Source: Bacteroidota bacterium
GTDB taxonomy: Bacteria > Bacteroidota > Bacteroidia > Flavobacteriales > Weeksellaceae
Direction of reading: 5' to 3'
Assembly (NCBI GenBank): GCA_023394415.1
Contig: JAEXAR010000033.1
Coordinates: 57,125-121,124 of the forward strand
Length of the DNA stretch: 64,000 bases
A program made the translations under genes and the position numbers. Under the pieces are notes generated by a model, which saw only the letters and a program-made list of their open reading frames with translations, did no database searches and was not told where the DNA came from. This document shows, piece by piece, positions 60,027 to 64,000 of the stretch. How positions within the stretch are numbered: position 1 is the stretch's first letter; the number at the start of each line of letters is the position of its first letter.

Positions 60027-62552
60027 ATGATACAAACAGAAATTATCAAAGGGATTACCAAAAAAACCTTAGCACTTACATTAGCGCTTAATGCAGCAGC
60101 TTTTGCTTTTGCACAAGAAAAAGTAAATGTTACCGGAAATATTTTAGACAAACAAAACAACCCAGTACCTTACGCATCAGTAACTTTCAGCAATAAAGCC
60201 AATAAACTCTTCAGTGATGCTGCGCTTACGGATGAAAAAGGTTATTACAACTTACAGCTTGTACCGGGAAATTATGATGTAATGGTAGAAGCAATTGACT
60301 TTAAAAAAGTTACATCAACCAAACAAATAAAAGGTGGAAACCTTGGAAATATTACTATAGAAGCTGAAGCATCTGGAACTCTTGCACCAACTAAAAATAT
60401 TGAGGGTGTAACGATTACGGCACAAGCTGCAAGACCTTATAGAGTTGAACTTGATAAAAAAACTTATGATCCTTCACAAGATGTCATCAGCAAAGGTGGA
60501 AATCTTCAGGATGTTTTGCAGAATGTTCCTTCTGTTTCTGTTGATACAGACGGAACAGTTACGATGAGAGGAAGCTCTAACGTAAGATTTTTAATTAACG
60601 GAAAGCCTTCTGCACTTCTTGGAATTGATGATGGTGCCAATGCTTTGCAAAGTATCCCAGCAGATCAAATTGAAAGAATTGAGGTCATTTCAAACCCGTC
60701 ATCAAAATTTGAAGCGTCAGGAACTGCGGGAATTTTGAATATCATCCTTAAGAAAAGCAAAAAAGTAGGTTTTAACGGGAGTGTAACAGGAACTGTAGGT
60801 TACTTACCACAAACTTCACTGAATACTAACCTGGGATGGAGAAAAGATAATATTACTTGGTTTTTGAATGGTGGCGGTGGCTACCGAGAATCTCAAGGTA
60901 AAAACAATAATGATATTTGGTACAAAAATGTACAAGCTGGCGATTTATCAGAGACACACCAAATCAGCATCAACGACAATTCTTCTAAAAACTTCAATGC
61001 TTCTACAGGTTTTGTGTATGATTTTAGCAACAGAACCTCAATGAATTTATCTGGAACTGTAAGAGGTTTCAGTTCCGAAGGTACAGGAAATATGGACCGA
61101 AACGAAATTTACCTGGGCGGTGCAGAATATTTTACCAAAAGAACTGATAACTCCAACGGAAAAAACTTTGCACTGCAAGGTGATTGGGGATTAGATCACA
61201 AAATAAATGACAGTGGGCAAAACATTTCACTTTCATTAAGTGTACAGAGAAATAAATCTGAAAGTGATGCTAATATGAAAGATTTTGTCGGAACAAATGT
61301 TAGTTCCAACGATTTTCTTAATCAGGAAACCATCAACAGATCTATTGTTGGTAAAGCAGATTATGAATTACCAATTGGTGAAAAATCCAAACTCGAAGCT
61401 GGATATAGACTTGACATCAATAAAAACAATTACGATAATGATGTAAAGAGATGGGATCTTGCCAATCCAACTTTAGTAAATCTTCCAAGGTTTACCAATA
61501 CTACTGATTATAAAGAAACTTTTAATGCACTTTATGCTCAATTTAAAAGTAAATTGGGAGAAAAACTAGGCTATCAGTTAGGTTTAAGAAATGAACACTC
61601 AAATGTTGACATTGATTATAAAAATTTAGCAGGAGAATCTGTTATCAAAACTAAATCATACAATAATATTTTCCCAAGTGTCTATTTAAGTTATGATATT
61701 TCTCAAGGCAGTCAATTATTACTAAATTATTCTAAGAGAATTGACAGGCCAAGAAGCTTCTTTATGGTACCTTATGCAAGATACAGCAATCCTCAAAACT
61801 TCTTTGAAGGAAATATAGACCTGAATCCTTCTTATGTTGATTCTTATGAATTGGGTTACAGTTTGCAAAAAAAGAAAGTAACTTTCAATCCTACTTTATA
61901 TTTTAGAAGAACGACGGACGAAACGAAATTGCTGACTTACAGAAAAGATGAATCTTTAAATGAAGTTTATACAAAACCACTAAACTTAGGTTCTGAAAAC
62001 CGCTATGGTTTGGACTTGAATTTCACATATGATCCAATTTCTTGGTTAAAACTAATGGGAAGTGTAGATGTGTTTGGTTATGATACTGAAGGTATTGCAA
62101 CTTTTAATGTTGAAGACGCAAGTGGAAATTTAGTACAAAGGACTAGAAATTTTGCAGGGGACGGCTTCTCTACGAGAGCAAGGTTAAATTCCACTTTCCG
62201 CTTTGACAGAACTTTCAGTGTTCAGCTGCAAGGCTTTTACAGAGGTGGACAAAAAACAGTAACCAGCAAACAAGACGCTATGTATGCTTTAAACTTGGGT
62301 GCTTCTAAAACGATTTGGGACGGAAACGGAACATTTAGTTTTAACATTCAGGATATTTTCAATACCAGAAACAGAACTTTCTACTCTTATAATGAAGATT
62401 TCGACAGCAAATCTTATATGCAGTGGATGCCGAGACAATTCTCACTATCTTTCACTTACAGATTTAAGCAGGGAGAAAAAGTAGATCAACCTAAACGTAA
62501 AAAAGATATTAATAGTAATGCTGGTGGAGACGACGATATGCCTCCGATGTAA
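60027..62552 (+). CDS. TonB-dependent receptor with CarboxypepD-like domain
   Basis: An 841-aa outer-membrane protein. A signal peptide (to FAFAQ), a CarboxypepD_reg-like repeat (about 28-110; VNVTGNILDKQNNPVPYASV), a plug (about 135-235; DVLQNVPSVSVDTDGTVTMRGSSNVRFLINGKPS, EVISNPSSKFEASGTAGILNIILKK) and a beta barrel follow. This is the outer membrane beta-barrel family of Bacteroidota. The substrate is unknown and no SusD partner is adjacent. The start is the ATG at 60027; the frame to 60006 begins inside the -7 box. Confidence 0.9.
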   Translation: MIQTEIIKGITKKTLALTLALNAAAFAFAQEKVNVTGNILDKQNNPVPYASVTFSNKANKLFSDAALTDEKGYYNLQLVPGNYDVMVEAIDFKKVTSTKQIKGGNLGNITIEAEASGTLAPTKNIEGVTITAQAARPYRVELDKKTYDPSQDVISKGGNLQDVLQNVPSVSVDTDGTVTMRGSSNVRFLINGKPSALLGIDDGANALQSIPADQIERIEVISNPSSKFEASGTAGILNIILKKSKKVGFNGSVTGTVGYLPQTSLNTNLGWRKDNITWFLNGGGGYRESQGKNNNDIWYKNVQAGDLSETHQISINDNSSKNFNASTGFVYDFSNRTSMNLSGTVRGFSSEGTGNMDRNEIYLGGAEYFTKRTDNSNGKNFALQGDWGLDHKINDSGQNISLSLSVQRNKSESDANMKDFVGTNVSSNDFLNQETINRSIVGKADYELPIGEKSKLEAGYRLDINKNNYDNDVKRWDLANPTLVNLPRFTNTTDYKETFNALYAQFKSKLGEKLGYQLGLRNEHSNVDIDYKNLAGESVIKTKSYNNIFPSVYLSYDISQGSQLLLNYSKRIDRPRSFFMVPYARYSNPQNFFEGNIDLNPSYVDSYELGYSLQKKKVTFNPTLYFRRTTDETKLLTYRKDESLNEVYTKPLNLGSENRYGLDLNFTYDPISWLKLMGSVDVFGYDTEGIATFNVEDASGNLVQRTRNFAGDGFSTRARLNSTFRFDRTFSVQLQGFYRGGQKTVTSKQDAMYALNLGASKTIWDGNGTFSFNIQDIFNTRNRTFYSYNEDFDSKSYMQWMPRQFSLSFTYRFKQGEKVDQPKRKKDINSNAGGDDDMPPM

Positions 62553-62558
62553 TAAACA

Positions 62559-62573
62559 AAATCCCGAAGTAAA
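62559..62573 (+). other. Half-hairpin, probable receptor terminator split by the IS
   Basis: AAATCCCGAAGTAAA follows the receptor stop by a few bases and stops at the IS end. It is the left arm of what looks like a CCCGAAG/CTTCGGG terminator. The other arm should lie past the window. Confidence 0.45.
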
Positions 62574-62598
62574 TGGACTGCCCCCAAAAAGTTAGACA
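62574..62598. repeat. Left terminal inverted repeat of the IS
   Basis: TGGACTGCCCCCAAAAAGTT then AGACA; mirrors 63976-64000 with a mismatch and a one-base length shift. Confidence 0.9.
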
Positions 62599-62617
62599 CT
62601 TTTTAGGGGCATTTTTT

Positions 62618-63142
62618 ATGGGGAAAAGTAAATATTCAGTAGACTTTAAATTAAAAGCTATAAAGAGATATCACAAAGGTGACATTGGAACAGACGATTT
62701 AGGAAAACGCATTGGAGTTTGTGGTTCATTGGTTCGTAAATGGATAAAATTTTATGAACTTTATGGAGTTTCAGGACTTGTTCGGCTTTCCAATACGCAT
62801 TACACAAAAGATTTTAAATTAAAGATTTTATCAGTAATTGAGAAAGAGAATTTAAGTTTAAAAGAAGCGTCGAGAAGGTTTAATATTCCTGCGGAGTCCA
62901 GTATTCTTAGTTGGCAGCGTAATTACAAAAAAAATGGTATTTTAGGTTTAGAAAACAGACCCAGAGGAAGACCTAAAACCATGAGTAATTACAAGCGAAA
63001 AAAAAAGAAAACAGGCAAACCCTTAACAAGGGAGGAAGAACTGTTGGAGAGGATTTATTATTTAGAAACCGAGAACGCCATTTTAAAAAAGTTAGACGCC
63101 TTAATTCAGGAAAGGAAAAATCCAAAGCCATCGAAGAGTTAA
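62618..63142 (+). CDS. IS150-group transposase OrfA
   Basis: A 174-aa DNA-binding subunit with two HTH segments (FKLKAIKRYHKGDIGTDDLG and FKLKILSVIEKENLSLKEAS), then a basic linker and a leucine-rich coiled coil (EELLERIYYLETENAILKKLDALIQE) for dimerisation. I start at the ATG at 62618 (MGKSKYSVDF), because the extension to 62573 would read through the terminal repeat. Ribosomes slipping at 63085-63091 would produce the full transposase. Confidence 0.9.
   Translation: MGKSKYSVDFKLKAIKRYHKGDIGTDDLGKRIGVCGSLVRKWIKFYELYGVSGLVRLSNTHYTKDFKLKILSVIEKENLSLKEASRRFNIPAESSILSWQRNYKKNGILGLENRPRGRPKTMSNYKRKKKKTGKPLTREEELLERIYYLETENAILKKLDALIQERKNPKPSKS
63085..63091 (+). promoter_or_regulatory. Programmed -1 frameshift site
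   Basis: A AAA AAG lies in the orfA frame (AAA at 63086, AAG at 63089). The -1 frame is open from here into orfB and reads KAIEELRQDFDLAVLLHCTS, the usual fused segment before the OrfB start. Confidence 0.8.
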
Positions 63143-63183
63143 GGCAGGACTTTGATTTAGCAGTACTGCTGCATTGTACATCG

Positions 63184-63972
63184 ATGGCAAGAAGCAGTTT
63201 TTATTACTATCAAAAACGCTTTCAAATGAAAGATAAATATGCGGAAATAAAAGAAATGATTAAGCAGATTTATCATCGTCACAAAGGAAGGTTGGGCTAT
63301 AGAAGAATTACTTTGCTTTTGAAAGAAAAAGGAATTTTGATTAATCACAAAACTGTTTTACGACTTATGAAAATATTAGGATTAAAGAGTATTATCCGAG
63401 TGAAGAAATATAAATCTTACAAGGGAGAGCAAGGGAAAATTGCGCCCAATGTTCTACAGAGGAATTTCAAATCGGACGCTCCTAATCAGAAATGGGCAAC
63501 CGATGTTACAGAGTTTAATGTATCGGGTAATAAACTTTACCTATCTCCAATCATCGATTTATTTAATGGTGAAATTGTCAGTTTTGACTTATCTGAAAGA
63601 CCTGTGTTTAGCCAAATCATCAGAATGCTAAAGAAATCATTCAGAAAAGTAAAATCTACACAGAACATCATTCTACATTCTGATCAAGGTTGGCAATATC
63701 AAATGAAACATTACCAAAACTTGTTAAAAGAAAAAGGTATTATTCAAAGTATGTCCCGAAAAGGAAACTGTTTGGACAATGCGGTGATAGAAAACTTTTT
63801 TGGAACGATAAAATCAGAAATGTTTTATACCAGAAAGTTTGGTTCCATTCAGGAACTTAAGAAGGAAATAGTGAAGTACATTCACTATTACAACAATGAT
63901 AGAATAAGACTCAATCTCAAAGGAAAGAGTCCGGTACAGTACCGAACTCTTTCCTTTGAAAATATTGTTTAA
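63184..63972 (+). CDS. IS150-group transposase OrfB (DDE integrase core)
   Basis: A 262-aa catalytic part. An HTH_21 region (HKGRLGYRRITLLLKEKGILINHKTVLRLM) precedes the rve domain with the DDE residues in WATDVTEF, LHSDQGWQY and DNAVIENFFG. It is probably translated mainly as an OrfAB fusion by the -1 frameshift, with the ATG at 63184 giving OrfB alone. The TAA lies 3 bp before the right terminal repeat. Confidence 0.92.
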   Translation: MARSSFYYYQKRFQMKDKYAEIKEMIKQIYHRHKGRLGYRRITLLLKEKGILINHKTVLRLMKILGLKSIIRVKKYKSYKGEQGKIAPNVLQRNFKSDAPNQKWATDVTEFNVSGNKLYLSPIIDLFNGEIVSFDLSERPVFSQIIRMLKKSFRKVKSTQNIILHSDQGWQYQMKHYQNLLKEKGIIQSMSRKGNCLDNAVIENFFGTIKSEMFYTRKFGSIQELKKEIVKYIHYYNNDRIRLNLKGKSPVQYRTLSFENIV

Positions 63973-63975
63973 TTT

Positions 63976-64000
63976 TGTCTAAACTTTTGGGTGCAGTCCA
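63976..64000. repeat. Right terminal inverted repeat of the IS
   Basis: TGTCTAAACTTTTGGGTGCA then GTCCA, complementary to the left end. Confidence 0.9.

Larger units (their letters stand above)
62574..64000 (+). mobile_element. IS3-family insertion sequence, IS150 group (1427 bp)
   Basis: Terminal repeats of about 25 bp match with few mismatches: TGGACTGCCCCCAAAAAGTT at 62574 and the complement of a TGGACTGCACCCAAAAGTTT end at 64000. Both end in TG...CA as in the family. It contains orfA with two HTH motifs, an A AAA AAG slippery heptamer and orfB with a DDE core. Both frames are open, so it may be active. The target duplication cannot be checked because the element ends with the window. Confidence 0.93.

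Noticed and set aside
1..64000. CRISPR arrays, rRNA and tRNA genes
   Set aside because: No regularly spaced repeats, rRNA sequence or tRNA-like T-loop motifs were seen in the intergenic regions.

Overview
The window looks like chromosomal DNA of a low-GC member of the Bacteroidota, most likely a Weeksellaceae flavobacterium (Chryseobacterium/Kaistella-like). This rests on the fused SecDF, the single RelA/SpoT homologue, the mevalonate kinase, the DUF2911, YceI and DUF3365 proteins, a CarboxypepD-type TonB receptor, frequent TAnnTTTG -7 boxes and few Shine-Dalgarno sequences. The genus is inferred from remembered family content, not from a search. I see no rRNA, tRNA or CRISPR array.

Layout. 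0-5 kb holds housekeeping genes: an ALDH7 dehydrogenase, a 54-aa membrane protein, a GNAT, Ada, a DCC protein and DUF2911. 5.3-9.2 kb is an accessory island at the 3' end of carB. The last 107 bp of carB occur twice, about 3.9 kb apart. Between the copies lie a WYL regulator, an acidic small protein coupled to an AlbA_2/Schlafen-type protein, a calcineurin-like phosphoesterase and an HNH-type protein. 9.2-14.6 kb is the pyrimidine block carB-carA-pyrB, read leftward; pyrB is preceded by a possible leader peptide and attenuator. 16-27 kb is a carboxylate uptake and activation locus: a porin gene broken by one TGA, an MHS transporter, two small membrane proteins, a symporter/histidine-kinase hybrid, a receiver protein, PrpE and Acs. 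27-34 kb has RSH, NhaA, YihY, RlmH and a thioredoxin-fold protein. 34-39 kb is a leftward gene string from mevalonate kinase to a PAP2 phosphatase. 39.2-41.3 kb is an AT-rich pair with a JAMM-motif lipoprotein, a small lipoprotein and a decayed paralogue. 41-51 kb is mostly housekeeping (UMF1 transporter, thiolase, nucleoside transporter, DUF151, SecDF, HemN) plus a repeat-flanked four-helix-bundle gene. 51.4-53.5 kb is a two-gene type II restriction-modification system. 53.6-62.6 kb has a BNR-type protein, an APC permease, a DUF3365 c-type heme protein, PnuC, DapF, MltG and a TonB receptor. 62,574-64,000 is a complete IS150-group IS3 element ending at the last base.

The best candidate for something undescribed is the carB island, which has a WYL regulator typical of defence islands but no defence system I recognise. 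Other points are palindromic repeats inserted in frame in carB and hemN, a pyrB leader resembling a UTP-sensitive attenuator, two GTAAC-N4-GTTAC operator-like sites around the heme protein gene (one correctly placed before a possible small RNA), and the JAMM lipoprotein pair.
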